From the NCBI GenBank assembly GCA_030761205.1, contig JAULJL010000025.1, forward strand, positions 8,499,501 to 8,563,500: a DNA stretch of 64,000 nt. Reading direction: 5' to 3'. The notes beneath the pieces are model-generated. The model worked only from the letters and a program-made list of their open reading frames with translations. It was not told the DNA's origin and made no database searches. The number at the start of each line of letters is the position of its first letter. Within the stretch, counting starts at the first letter, position 1. Source of the DNA: Fremontodendron californicum. Lineage: Eukaryota; Streptophyta; Magnoliopsida; Malvales; Malvaceae. Positions 1 to 12,047 of the stretch are shown here, one piece after another. The position numbers were made by a program, and so were the translations under genes.

Positions 1-839
1 ATATCGCTTCATCCTGCTAGTTATAGGCTACTTCACAAAATGGGTAGAAGCTGCTTTATATGCCAACATGATGAGATCAGTGGTATCTAAGTTTATCAAA
101 AAGGAGATTATATGCTAATATGGGCTTCCGAAGAGAATTATTTTGGACAATGCTCTTAATTTGAACAACAGGATGATGAAAGAAGTGTACACTCTATTCA
201 AGATCAAGCACCACAATTCAGCTCCTTATCGACCAAAGATGAATGGGGCAGTTGAAGCAGCCAATAAGAACATAAAGAAGATTGTTGAAAAAAATGACTG
301 ATGTGCATAAAGATTGGCATGAGAAGCTGCCTTTTGCTCTCCACACCTATCACACCTCGGTCCGCACATCTATGGGTGCCACACCATTTTCTCTGCTACA
401 TGGGATTGAAGCGGTGTTACCCATTGAAGTTAAAATTCCTTCCTTTCATGTTTTGTTGGAGGTCGGCCTAGAAGAGGAAGAATAGGTCAGGACCCGTTAT
501 GAGCAGTTGAATCTCCTCGAAAAGAAAAGATTAAAGGTCATATGCTATGGCAGATGTACCAGAAGAGGATGATCCGAGCCCATAGAAAAAAGGTTCGTCC
601 CAGACAGTTTCAAGAGGGAAAGTTGGTATTGAGGAAAATTTTCCCCATTGTAAATGTTCCTCATGGAAAGTGGACCCTGAATTTGGAAGGACCTATGTGG
701 TAAAGAGAGCTTTTTCTGGAGGAGCATTGGTCTTAACCGGATGGACGGTGATGACTTGAGAAATCTCGTAATGCCGATGAGTTAAAGAAGTACTATGCTT
801 AGAAGGAAAAAAAATGAGAAATGAGAAATGAAAAAATGA
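1..839 (+). pseudogene. Ogre/Tat-type gypsy integrase fragment, copy 1
   Basis: Sequence shows the core and C-terminal part of a Ty3/gypsy integrase on the plus strand. Visible pieces are the first-Asp side context (FTKWVEAA), the second Asp (ILDNAL near 140-155), the catalytic Glu context (NGAVEAANKN near 243-270) and a downstream segment, DWHEKLPFALHTY, at 312-350. Stops and frameshifts break the frame, for example a stop after KKEIIC near 115. The whole stretch is base-for-base identical to 3905-4743, with a constant offset of 3904 and no gaps, and the match ends at 839/840. The fragment is dead as a gene. It is truncated by the window edge on the left, so the duplication may extend further. 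Confidence 0.85.
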
Positions 840-3022
840 GTTAAAGAGTGTGTAGATCCAACGTGAGTGCAACAACGGTGATCACTGCTCGATCTCTCCA
901 ACGGTCACAAGCAACTCAAACGCGTTGCCTTTAACGATGATCCACACTTACAGTAGTTGGAACCTTCTCAAGATAAGGGGATTAACCCATGCTAGCGAAT
1001 AGATCTCTTGATATTAATCAAAAGGTTGATCTCTCTTTTGCTTTTCTCAAGAACCGAAACTTAGCGAGAACAATTCTTTTCGATTTACACAAGAGAAACA
1101 AAAAAAAGGAGGATGAAGAGATGGTTTGGCAACTATGTGTTGTTTCACTAAGAGAAGAACAAATTTTTCTCTTAGATTCTTACTCACCTTAAGAACAATT
1201 CTAAGGTCTTGAGGAAGAAGAAAAACAACAAGGAGGAGAGCAAAAGCCAAAAGAAAATTCGGTTCCCTCACTCACTTGCCTTGGCCGAATTCTAGTGTTG
1301 TTTCATTAACAAAGAATAAACTCTTTATTCTTTCACAAAACACACACTTTAATTCTTATCAATGCCATATTCAATAGCCTTCATTACATGTCTTTTTCTT
1401 CACAAGCATAGAAGACAAAACATCAAGCACAAAAGGGAATGATTCGGCTACCCCTATATGCCATGACCGAATTCCAACATGTATTTCTACCTAAGAAAAA
1501 ATCTTTTATTTCTTCCTTATTAAAACACATTACCAACCTTAATTGCACAAAATGAAACTTCCATTATAAATTCCATTCATCATGGTCGGCCACCATAAAG
1601 GAATATTCATGTAGGTAGTTATTGTATTTGTAACTCCCTTTTTAAATAATAACTATTACACTTTAAACTACCAAGTATCGGCCAACCACTAACTCTTAGT
1701 GTGCTTGGCCGAATACATCCTTTATAGCATTTAGGTTCGATTTAGTTAAATATGAGTTTGCTAGAATTTAATTCGTAATTAAACTCTTTGAATATGAAAA
1801 ACTTTTTCTCATTTCAGATAACTCAAATTTATCGGCTATGTCAACTTATCTTTATTGTCTTGTTAAGACATCTTAATTTTGATTTCATAAATCAAATTAT
1901 GTCTTAACTAATCATAATTGAATCTTATTCAATTAGTTCCTCCAATTTAACCTTTTATTTAATTAAGTCTTACTTAATCAAATCCCAAGTTTAATCCAAC
2001 ATATTTGTCTTATTGTGTGTGACCCATTAGGTTTCCAACATGTTGGCAATGCGTATAAGTTAATCTAATTAACATATACTCATAGATCAAGAGCAGGATC
2101 TAGAAACCCATCATGACCACCCAAATGTTGAAAAGTCAATGTGACCTCATCGAAACCTTTCAGTAACCATACTATCAGTATAATATGATCCTTTTACCAA
2201 ATATCCTGGAAAGCCCATGAGCATGGTGCAGTGTCTACTCATGTTCAACCCATATTAGTTCTTGCAGCTTATGGTTAACCTTATGAATTTAGAGAAACAA
2301 TTTCTCCTAAATCCATCATGCTTTGGCTGAAGACTTTATCATGTTAACCGAAGCCAAGAACAAATGAAATATGTCTCCGATGTCACTTGGAGTGGTGAAT
2401 CCTCTCTGGATCACTCATTCATCTTCGTATGGTTCATGTCATACCCAAAACCATCTTACCATGAGCATCCATTTTTGGGACCCGCTAGTGATGGAATCAA
2501 AGTATGACACTCTCCATACAAGATGATCGGGTATTAAAAAGTCCAAGGAATAATTTAGACACCTGGCACGCGCGAACATTTCCATAGATACTTGAGTGAC
2601 TGTACCAAATGGAGTTCTCGCAGCGGGCCATGTTCAGTGAACTTGTTCAACAGACAAGCACCTACATGTTATCCTAAGTATCCCTCATACTACAAGACGT
2701 GAGATCAGTTGTCTTACTTCATAAGTAAGTAGGCTTAACATGTACTAGTATTTGAGCATTGCCAATGCCCCATCTTGGCAATACGATGACGAGGAACAAT
2801 TTTATGAACACGGTTTTGATGCATAAGGATCTCACTATTATAAATAATTCTTTTTCAAGGCCATTGTGTTACATGGGCTTCATCCGATTAGTACTTAAAA
2901 ACTATTTATCATCGCACTAACATGAAGGAAAACCTTGTGTCACTAATGTAAAGTGACTGGGTTTGCATTATTAACTGTATATCCCTTGTCCAATCTGATT
3001 GGCTCTAGGGTATATACTAATA
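840..3022 (-). mobile_element. Truncated Ty1/copia LTR
   Basis: The sequence matches by eye the LTR family seen at 25142, 32444, 33729, 35592 and 42314. Shared stretches include the block near 1985-2070 (TGTGTGACCCATTAGG, then TTGGCAATG), the block near 2095-2160 (tagaaacccatcatgacc), TCAGTGAACTTGTTC at 2634-2648, and the right end GTCCAATCTGATTGGCTC. In the related copy at 33729-35525 this right end is followed by an inverted copia polypurine tract, so orientation is minus. The left end of the LTR (TGTTGGGATTYGGC type) is missing, and the segment starts abruptly at the end of the duplicated gypsy piece. No coding capacity is apparent. Short open frames inside it are chance. Confidence 0.75.
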
Positions 3023-4743
3023 ACGGGATCAGTGTAGTGCTCATATCCCCGAAAGAAAATTATCATCCTTTCACTGCCAGACTGGATTTTGATTGTACTA
3101 ACAATACTGCTGAATATGAGGCGTGTACTATAGGCATTTGTGCTACGATTGAAAGAAAGATTAAGATATTGGAGGTCTTTGGAGATTCAGCCTTGGTAAT
3201 ATACCAACTTCGTGGCGAGTAGGAAACTCGAGATGCAAAATTAATCTGATATCGGGAACTCATACTGGATTTGATCAAGGAATTTGAAGAAGTAAGTTTC
3301 AATTACTTGCCCCATATAGAAAATTGAATGGTTGATGCTTTAGCCACTTTGGCTACAATGTTTAAAATGAATGAAGGGGCCGGAGTTGTGCCTATCAAGA
3401 TAAGTATATATGAGTCTCCTGCCCATTGCTTAAGTATTGAAGAGGAAGCAGATGGTCACCCTTGGGATCTTGACATTTTGTAATACATCAAAAGTCAACA
3501 ATACCCTGAACAGGCAATAGAAATAACAAAAGAACCCTATAGAGAATGGTGTTGGGTTTTGTCTTAGATGGGGAAATTCTCTACAAGAAAGGGAAAAACC
3601 CAATGTTATTGAGGTGGGTCGATTCTGCCGAGGCTGAAAGAATCCTCGGAGAGGTCCATGAAGGGATATGTGGCACTCATGGCAATGGCTACATGATGGC
3701 CAAAAAGGTTATGATGATGGGGTATTATTGGCTAATTATGGAAGTAGATTGCCTTAATCATGCACAAAAATGCCATAAATGCAAGATTTATGCGGACAAG
3801 ATTCATGTTCCCCTATCACCATTACATGTTATGATGGCTCCGTGGCCGTTCTCGATGTGGAGGATGGATGTGATCGAGCCCATTATCCTGAAGGCTTTAA
3901 ATGGATATCGCTTCATCCTGCTAGTTATAGGCTACTTCACAAAATGGGTAGAAGCTGCTTTATATGCCAACATGATGAGATCAGTGGTATCTAAGTTTAT
4001 CAAAAAGGAGATTATATGCTAATATGGGCTTCCGAAGAGAATTATTTTGGACAATGCTCTTAATTTGAACAACAGGATGATGAAAGAAGTGTACACTCTA
4101 TTCAAGATCAAGCACCACAATTCAGCTCCTTATCGACCAAAGATGAATGGGGCAGTTGAAGCAGCCAATAAGAACATAAAGAAGATTGTTGAAAAAAATG
4201 ACTGATGTGCATAAAGATTGGCATGAGAAGCTGCCTTTTGCTCTCCACACCTATCACACCTCGGTCCGCACATCTATGGGTGCCACACCATTTTCTCTGC
4301 TACATGGGATTGAAGCGGTGTTACCCATTGAAGTTAAAATTCCTTCCTTTCATGTTTTGTTGGAGGTCGGCCTAGAAGAGGAAGAATAGGTCAGGACCCG
4401 TTATGAGCAGTTGAATCTCCTCGAAAAGAAAAGATTAAAGGTCATATGCTATGGCAGATGTACCAGAAGAGGATGATCCGAGCCCATAGAAAAAAGGTTC
4501 GTCCCAGACAGTTTCAAGAGGGAAAGTTGGTATTGAGGAAAATTTTCCCCATTGTAAATGTTCCTCATGGAAAGTGGACCCTGAATTTGGAAGGACCTAT
4601 GTGGTAAAGAGAGCTTTTTCTGGAGGAGCATTGGTCTTAACCGGATGGACGGTGATGACTTGAGAAATCTCGTAATGCCGATGAGTTAAAGAAGTACTAT
4701 GCTTAGAAGGAAAAAAAATGAGAAATGAGAAATGAAAAAATGA
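3023..4743 (+). pseudogene. Decayed Ogre/Tat gypsy RNase H and integrase
   Basis: This is the tail of a Ty3/gypsy pol. An RNase H-like segment at 3030-3222 contains NNTAEYEACTIGI and FGDSALVIYQ, typical of the second RNase H domain of Tat/Ogre elements, and ends at a stop near 3220. Integrase follows at 3546-4400. The HHCC zinc motif is at about 3654-3786 (EVHEGICGTH to CHKC). Then come the Asp in WRMDVIEP near 3865, the Asp in ILDNAL near 4050 and the Glu in GAVEAANK near 4155. At least one in-frame stop (near 4020) and further stops and frameshifts (near 3220, 4390) make it non-functional. It belongs to the element whose polypurine tract and 3' LTR lie at 6488-11479. Confidence 0.85.
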
Positions 4744-5565
4744 AAAATAAAAAATGAAAAAATAGAGGTTTAAGTCAGAAACCCAAAAAAGGTGACTTAA
4801 ATCCGAAAGAGGGACACTTGGGTTGAAAACTCGAAAAGTGCGGCCCAAGTACTTTCCAAAGATAGAATCAATGCTCCGTGAAAATGGGAATAAGGCTTCA
4901 GAGATCAGAGAAGGGGGCAAAGCTCAAATCTGACGCAGCTGCGGAAGCCGAAAAATCACCCAAGTAATGGCTTGTTCAAAAGAAATTTCAGATGAATTGA
5001 AGCAGAAAGGTCCAAGATATTTCGCATCTGGGGCATCTATGACCTATAATTTTACATTTATCTGTTACATTCTTTATACTCGCTCTTCGTAATATGAGAT
5101 ATTATTGCAATAAACCTTGTTATTACCATCTCGCATGATAGTTGGCTATTTTATTACCATCTTTCTTACATTTTATGATGCATTTTTGAATGTTATTGAA
5201 TTGAACGATGATTAGTAAACATAAAAATATTTAATTGAAAGGATTTCTTTGTATTGCTATAGAGTAGAGTTAAATTTTAGAAGAGGTTTGGGAACCACTA
5301 AAATTTAAAAAAAAAAACACACAAATCCATAATACTGGAGGCTCGTCAAGTAGGGCAAACAGTGAAAAGATCGAAGACATCATCATGGAGTCAGAAAAGT
5401 CTGTGGATCTCAGTGAAAGCATGGATTAGAACTCATGACATAAACATGTAATTACATTCACCTCTAGGGAACATGCATTCTACAATGATTTGCAAAACAT
5501 GTCATCCACTTCGTTGCATTTGGCTAACATTGCAGGAATCATGGAAAATTTGATTTTAAATCCAA
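4744..5565 (+). other. Gypsy 3' non-coding region
   Basis: No gene is visible. The sequence runs from the end of the decayed integrase towards the minisatellite and polypurine tract and is read as internal 3' sequence of the same plus-strand element. It is A-rich, with an A run near 5300-5315. Confidence 0.5.
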
Positions 5566-6330
5566 CTCTAATGGGTCGAGCTCGAGGATCACCGCTGAGT
5601 TTTTTTTTTTTTTTTAAATTGAACTCATTTTTGAAAATGGGTCAAGCCCCGAGATCATCGTCGAGGTATTTCTCTTATTTTTAAAATTGAACTCATTTTT
5701 TCCAAATGGGTCGAGCCACGAGATCGTTATCGAGGTATTTCTTTCATTTTTAAATCGAACTCATTTTTTCCAAATTTGTCGAGCCCCGAGATCGTCGTCG
5801 AGGTATTTCTTTTGTTTTTAAATTGAACTCATTTTTTCCAAATGGGTCGAGCTCCGGGATCACCGCTGAGATATTTCTTTCATTTTTAAATCGAACTCCT
5901 TTTTTCCAAATGGGTCGAGCCCCAGGATCACCGCTGAGGTATTTCTTTTGTTTTTAAATCAAACTCGTTTTTTTCAAATGGGTCGAGCCCTGAGGTCGCC
6001 GTCGAAGTATTTCTTTTGTTTTTAAATCTAACTCGTTTTTTCCAAATGGGTCAAGCCCCTAGATTGCCTTCGAGGTATTTCTTTTGTTTTAAATCGAACT
6101 TATTTTTTCCAAATAGATCAAGCCCTGAGATCACCGTCGAGGTATTTCTTTTGTTTTAAATCGAACTTGTTTTTTTTCAAAATGGGTCGAGCCCCGAGAT
6201 CGCCATCGAGATATTTTTTTGTTTTAAATCGAACTCATTTTTGAAAATGGGTCGAGCTCCAGGATCATTGTCGAGGTGTTGCTTTCATTTTAAAAGTCGA
6301 ATTCGTTCCCTTGAGACAAGTCGAACCTTG
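5566..6330. repeat. 68-72 bp minisatellite in Ogre-type 3' region
   Basis: About eleven imperfect units follow each other. Each carries a core like GGGTCGAGCCCCGAGATCG, then TCGAGGTATTTCTTTTG and AAATCGAACTCATTTTTTCC. Units begin near 5574, 5640, 5707, 5777, 5845, 5915, 5982, 6049, 6115, 6187 and 6250. The reverse complement of the same unit forms the array at 62924-63600, and a decayed remnant lies near 55160-55190. It is therefore a shared hallmark of the 3' untranslated part of this gypsy group. Confidence 0.85.
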
Positions 6331-6487
6331 GTATCGCAATTGAGGTATTTCCTCATCAAGATCAAAACTTTTAAATTTATGTTTTACTTTAAGTTTTTGA
6401 AAAACTTTCCTTTTTCGAATGACCTCCGCATCTGGAAAAAATCGCTGTCCATTTGTCTTTGCCTAATTCCTGATTCTCAACAATAGC

Positions 6488-6501
6488 CAAAGAGGGGCAG
6501 C
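6488..6501 (+). promoter_or_regulatory. Polypurine tract of Ogre-type element
   Basis: CAAAGAGGGGCAGC lies directly before the LTR start TGTAGACA. The equivalent position in the element at 44468-60265 reads TAAAGAGGGACAGC (55378-55391), and the inverse occurs at 62397. This is the expected primer site for plus-strand DNA synthesis and fixes the orientation as plus. Confidence 0.75.
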
Positions 6502-9500
6502 TGTAGACAATTATTTTTGTTTGGGCCATTAAACAAGGTTCGTTTTCTATAACTCCATCCTTTTAATTTCAATCGACTTTCATGGTTCAGTGGCCTTAAC
6601 ATTTGAGTTCGTCGAAGTGGACAAGACCAAAGTTGACCAAAAGTCAAAGTCAAAGTTGACCAAAAGTAAAAGTCAAACTCAACGGGTAAAAAGTCAAATT
6701 TGGAAAATCAATATCAAAAAGGAAAATCTGATGTTAAAAAGGCAAACTTGATAATTGGAGAGCCACAATTGGTGATTAAAGACGAAATTGAATAAGAAGA
6801 TTAAAGGAAAGTAATGAAGGGACTAAATCGAAAGAAATAAAAAGTTGAAATTAAAGGGGGAAAAGCAAAATTGAGTTGACAAAGTGGCTAATTTGAACAA
6901 ATTCAAGGGGATGAAAAAGGAATTTGAGGCAATTAGTTTGAAGAAAGGAAAACTAGGAGATTGAGACTGTGAAAGGACCAAACTGAACAAATTGAAAGTT
7001 TAATTTCAAGGAAAATTAAAAAAAAGTTAAATTGAATGAAATTGAAACTTCAATTTGAGGAAGGATCAATAAAGGAATAGGATTCAAAGGTCCAATTTGA
7101 AGTAGATTAAGGAGAAAGGTTAATTGGAAGAAGAATTGAAAATGGAATAACTAAATTGAATAAATTGAAAATTCAATTTCAAGGAGAATTATGGAAAATT
7201 TCAAATTGAAACAATTTGAAAGTTAAATTTAAAGGAGAATTAATAAAGAAATGGAGTTGAAGAGCTTAATTGCATGGAGAATCAATAAAAGAATTGATTT
7301 GAGGAAAATTGAAAATCGAGGGACTAAATTGCACAAATTAGAAGTTTGGAGGATGCAATTCAAAAGAGAAAATTAGTTTGGAAATGATGGAGGTATGAAT
7401 AACAAATAAATGAAAGTTGAAGGAAAGGTATGGAAATAATCGATGGTAAAAGTGTAATAAATTGGAAGGATAGAGGTCATTTTTGGAAGAATGGCTAAAT
7501 GGCATTTTGGTGAATAAATGGATGAGTAGGATAGAGAAAGAGTAAGAGGTAGATGACATGGCATGTTGGTCCAATAAGAATGCTACTTGGCCCCTAAGAC
7601 TAGGAAAGGGGACCATTTGGAAGGGGGGACCATTAGGAGCATGAAAAAATATATGAAGGAAGAGTATTTTCTAGGCCATTCGGCCAACATCAAACAAATA
7701 TAAGGTATCCCTCATTTTTGAGCCATTCGGCTATTGCTATTCTTGGGGAGAAAAAGGTTTAAAATTTCCAAAGGGTGAAAAGGAAAAGAAGAGAGGAAAT
7801 AAGGAAAAATGAAGGGTTTAAGGTTTTCTTCAAAAGCTTCACTAAGGTAGCTTGCTAGTTTTACTATTTTCATCTTCATTTTCTTTAAGAGTTTTGTTTT
7901 TCTTTCTTGATATTTTTTTTCTTTTTCTTAAGGTTTTCAAAAGGATTTTTAAAGAAAACTTCTCTTCTTCTTCTTTTCCCTTTTTGAAAGCTACAAGGTT
8001 TACTACAAAAACTACAAGCTTGCAAAAACATTTTCCTTCTTTTTCATGTTGGTCGAACTTAGTAGGCCTTATTGTGTTTTTGTTAGCTTCATGCTTCTAC
8101 CTTGATATTTGACGTGGGATGGTCTATTGTGGTAGGTTAGTGATTTTTCTTTTGTTTTCCTTCTCAAAAAAAAAATGTTTCGAGCTTGATGATTTTGGTT
8201 TCATTCAAGTGATGATTAGGCCAGATCTAGCATCCAAGGGGCCAACCTTGAGTAAACCTTTGTTTTATTGCTTGTTTATGTTTTTTTCTTATATATTGTC
8301 ATTCTCATGTGCGTACTTTTCTGAATATGAGTTTATTGTAGAGCATTCTCCTTGTTACATATTGTTTGTTTTCTTTGGAAAAAGTGATTATGAGCTTGAT
8401 GATCTTGGTTTTAATCAAGTGATGGTTACGCCGGATCTAGCATACAAGAGGCTAACCTTGAGCCAATCCTTTCATTTGAATTAAAACTTGTTTTTAAACC
8501 ATTTCCAACATGATTTTGGCTAGGATCAATCAATGGTCCATAGCCAAAATTTTGTTTTCCAAATAGTTGGAAAAATCAATGTTTTAAAGGTTGGATATGC
8601 TGATTTCGGGCAACAAGAATCCTATTCATTTTTTGTCCAAATAAAAATCTGTTTTAACCTCATTTACTAGACACTTGGTCAAACCTAGGGTTAAATTTTT
8701 AAATTTTTTTGAATTTTCCTTAAGGGTTAAAAAATAGTTAGCTAAAATCGGGTCTTGGGTAGCTAAAACGAGCTTTAAAACTAGCAAAAGTTTGGATTTT
8801 TTTACACTAAAGGGAGGGGCTGGCCGGGACCCATAGGGGCTGTTTCTAAGTTTTTTTTTATCATCTAAGACTTAAAAAAATATGGTTTTGGTAAACTGGT
8901 CTTCGGGTAGTTAAAACGAGCTTCAAAATCGAGTCAAAATTTGGGTGGTTTACACTAGGGGCATTTGGGCAAGATGAGTTTTTGTCAAAAATTTTGCATT
9001 TTTGTTTTCACAATTTTAAGAAAAAGGCATTTGTATTAAGGCTCATTTAGAGGTATTCGAATGCTGAACCATGGCATTCAGACATCCCTTAATCAGAGCA
9101 AAAATCTTCCCAAAATCCGTCGATTTTTAAAAGTGCAATCTAAATTTCTTTCAAAGGTAGTCGGATACCTTTATAGGTGTTCAGATATCCTCTCTTCAAG
9201 AGAGAAACACATTCCGATAATGGCCCTATTTTCATTCATTGCATTTTTAAAAAATGTTTTTCTTAAATTTTATCATAAAAACGTGCTTTCTTGATTTCAT
9301 GAGCATTTGTCGAGAGTTATTTCCTAATCTTTGCCGGGTTGCCGGGGAGGTTAGGAAATTCTCCAACGCACGTGTTTATGAAATTATGAAGTATGGTTTT
9401 TGTTTTACTCCTAATTGTATAAATGTTATATGAAAGAAATATTTTCCAAGCTTTGCCGAGTTTGTCGCGGAGTACGATGATATTTTCCGACACATGCCAT

Positions 9501-9659
9501 TTATATAATTTCACAATGAAAATACATGAAAAAGATTTTCTAATAATGTTGTGTGCATATTCTATGTTTAATGTGCATATTTCATGATTATGTCATTCAA
9601 TAATTGATGTCCATGTTGTTATTTTGATCATGCCACTTGATGATTGATATGCATATGAT

Positions 9660-9945
9660 CTTCTTATATGCCATGTCATGATGGATTGTGCTATGTCATG
9701 ATAAGATTACATGCCATGCCATGAGGAATTTTGCCATGTCATGATGAATTTTTCCATGTCATAATAAAATATATGCCATGCCATAATGAATTTTGCCATG
9801 TCATAATAAAATGTATGCCATGTCATGATGAATTTTGCCATGTCATAATAAAATGCATGCCATGTCACAATAAAATGTATGCCATATCATGATAAATTAT
9901 TTGTCATGTCATAATAAAATGTTTGTCATGCCATGATAAATATAC
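9660..9945. repeat. Short tandem repeat, CCATGTCAT-rich
   Basis: A motif close to GCCATGTCATGATGAATTTT, alternating with GCCATGTCATAATAAAATG, repeats about a dozen times with variation. A shorter version is present at 30825-30920 in the other LTR copy, so array length differs between family members. Confidence 0.7.
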
Positions 9946-10114
9946 ATGTTACTTCATTTATATTTATGTATTAGTGATAATTTGCATATTCATGATCATT
10001 TAAATATTTGAAAATTGATGCTTTAATAATAAAAGAAGGAAATATATACCCGAGTTAAAATAATTCATGAATTCTCCGCCGGGTTGCCGGGGAGTCTTCA
10101 TCAATTATTATTAA

Positions 10115-11260
10115 CAAAGGTATTAGCTATATTAGCTTTGAATTGATCTTAATTTTGAAATGACAAGTTCTTAAGCATAATTAGCTTGAGATTAAATGTT
10201 TTCACTTTAGCATTTTTCTTTGAATTATTTTGAAAATATTTTGGAAAATGCTAAAATATTTTAAACTCCTTTAGCTTTCTCAAAAATACATATTCTTAAA
10301 TGTATATCCATGATCAAAATATTTTTGAGACAAGTTAACCTCTTTTCAAAATCAAAGAAAACTATTTTTTGAAGAGAGGATCGATCACCTATATAAAGGA
10401 TCGATCCCCTAGTGAAGAATTTCACCTGGATCGATCCTATGCAACACAGAACCGTTTTTAACTTTGCAGGGCAGTAGGGGGTCAATACCCACAAGGAGAG
10501 GATCGATCCCATGGCTCCAACGGTCAAATTTTCAAATTGCAACAAGGAGGGGATCGATCCCAGGCGAGTTGTACTGGTTTCAAAGTACATTTTTTTGAAG
10601 AAACAATGGCTCGATTCCATATCAATCCATTCCCAACGGTTATATTTGATATTCAAGGTATAGAGGGGACTTCCTAAAACTTCCAATAGCAAGAGACTCC
10701 AAGATAAGCAAATCAAAGCAAGAATCTTTCATATTTTCTCTAGCTTTCAAGTTTTCATTGTGCTTAGGCTTTCTTTCATCTTGTATTCATCTTTTCATTG
10801 TATTGGTCTCTTCAAATATTGTACTTAAAGTCTGCAAACACTCTCCTATTAGAGGTTCTTCTTTAGTTTGCAAACAACCTTTATTTCCTAAAAGGACTGA
10901 GATTGTGAGTGACTTGTTCTTAAGATTTTGGGTAGAATTCTTAAAGGGATAAGAGGTTTCTATCTAAGCCATAAAAGATAGGGATTGTAAGGTTATTACT
11001 TAACCTCAAAGGTAGTTTTCACTAGTGAATTGGTAAAGCACCTTGGCAAGGAAGTGCTATGAAGAGCGGACGTAGGCGCCAAGTGGAAGGGCCGTACATC
11101 TATACATCGATTCTTTGCTCTCTTTCCCTTACTCTTTATTTTAGTTACTCATATTGTTCATTTACTTAATTTTAAGTTTGATTTCTTAATTTCCATAATT
11201 AAAAATCAAATTTATTTGTGAAAATTTTAAAAAACCAATTCACCCCCTATTGGTTAGAAT
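10115..11260. mobile_element. Probable nested insertion inside the family A LTR
   Basis: Comparison with the solo LTR at 27356-31762 shows the shared sequence breaking near 10115 (after TCATCAATTATTATTAACAA) and resuming near 11260-11300. The intervening 1.1 kb is absent from the other copy. It contains five GATCGATC cores between 10377 and 10560, GAGCGGACGTAGGCGCC near 11060, and ACCAATTCACCCCCTATTGG near 11236, wording reminiscent of the end of copia LTRs. I could not define terminal repeats or a target duplication, so a solo LTR is only a guess. No convincing gene is present. Confidence 0.4.
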
Positions 11261-11479
11261 TAGTTTTTCAAAATATTTTTAAAATATTTTACAAAAATCG
11301 GTTTTAATAGGTGACCAATCACACCTAGCCAAAAAAGATCGGTGGTGACTCCATTTTTTGAGATTATTTTAAAACCCTCATAATGTTTACGAGGAATCTA
11401 ATTATCTTTTTCTAAATAATTTCTTTTTCGCTTCCCCCTTCACTTAATGACATTTAGCGGTTGCTAGATCGTTATGACA

Positions 11480-12047
11480 GTGCTAAAGTGAAAGAATTCT
11501 TGTGAATGTGACTTACGGTTTGGTGAGGAATTTTTACTAAGTGAGAAAAAAGTTTTCTTCCCTAAGTGAAAAACAAAAGAGAATCGACCAAGAAGAAAAA
11601 AGGCATAGCCGAACCTCATCCACTTTTTCTTCTTGATTTTTCCTTGAACAGCCGAACTATCTATTGATCTTGGTGTCGACTTTGTGTTAAAAACAAAGAA
11701 GGTGAACTTTTTTATTGTGATCGAAAGATCGGCCGCTAGCACTGACGAATCCCTAATCCATGTGAAGGTGCCAACATCTGTTCATGTGGATCACCATTGG
11801 AGGCAAGACACATGTGTTGCTTATGGCCTTGGAGAGATCGTGAAGTGACCATCCCATCATTGAGTTCGTGCAGGGAGCGACACACTCGGGATTATGAGAT
11901 CTTAAGTAAGTACGATCTAAATCATATGAATGATTCTCAATTTTTATTTGTAACTAACCCATGTAAATCATGATCTTAAGATCCTAAGGTATCCTTCTGC
12001 CTTTTTGTTTATTTTTCGTTGCGCTTATTTTGATATTTTTGTATAAG
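11480..12047 (+). mobile_element. Copia LTR, left part, split by the LOG-bearing element
   Basis: Sequence near 11900-12040 (GTACGATCTAAATCATATGA, GATCTTAAGATCC, TTTTTCGTTGCGCTT) is the reverse orientation of the copia LTR family seen elsewhere, whose minus-strand copies carry CGCAGCGGAATAAAA. It continues at 24004 with AGCATGAAGCCGGATTTCCC and then a copia primer-binding site, so orientation is plus and the piece is a 5' LTR. The left limit is uncertain and I assign it only up to the neighbouring LTR end. No gene is seen. Confidence 0.6.
12043..12047. repeat. Target-site duplication ATAAG (left)
   Basis: ATAAG directly precedes TGATGG of the LTR at 12048. The same five bases directly follow the other LTR at 23999-24003. 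This marks 12048-23998 as one insertion event. Confidence 0.9.

Larger units (their letters stand above)
6502..11479 (+). mobile_element. 3' LTR of Ogre/Tat-type gypsy element (family A)
   Basis: The LTR starts TGTAGACA after a polypurine tract and ends at ...GTTATGACA (11479). The same ends occur in the solo copy at 27356-31762. Shared landmarks include the stretch near 8060-8150 (TCTATTGTGGTAGG), paired CCGGGTTGCCGGGGAG-like motifs near 9335 and 10078, and the block near 11300-11345 (TTTTAATAGGTGACC...CACACCTAGCC). Its length of 4978 bp includes a probable nested insertion of about 1.1 kb at 10115-11260. The 5' LTR is not in the window. Open frames inside (for example 7852-8112) are low-complexity and not supported as genes. 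Confidence 0.75.

Noticed and set aside
7852..8484. Hydrophobic frames of 86 and 121 residues resembling membrane proteins
   Set aside because: They lie in T-rich LTR sequence, and the matching region of the solo LTR (28920-29440) does not keep the same frames. Composition alone explains the hydrophobicity.
9660..9945. Could be a CRISPR-like array because of regular repeats
   Set aside because: Units are contiguous and degenerate without unique spacers, and the context is a plant LTR.
10261..10716. 151-residue minus-strand frame
   Set aside because: It runs through the GATCGATC cluster and nested insertion. No recognisable domain and no conserved counterpart in the sister LTR.
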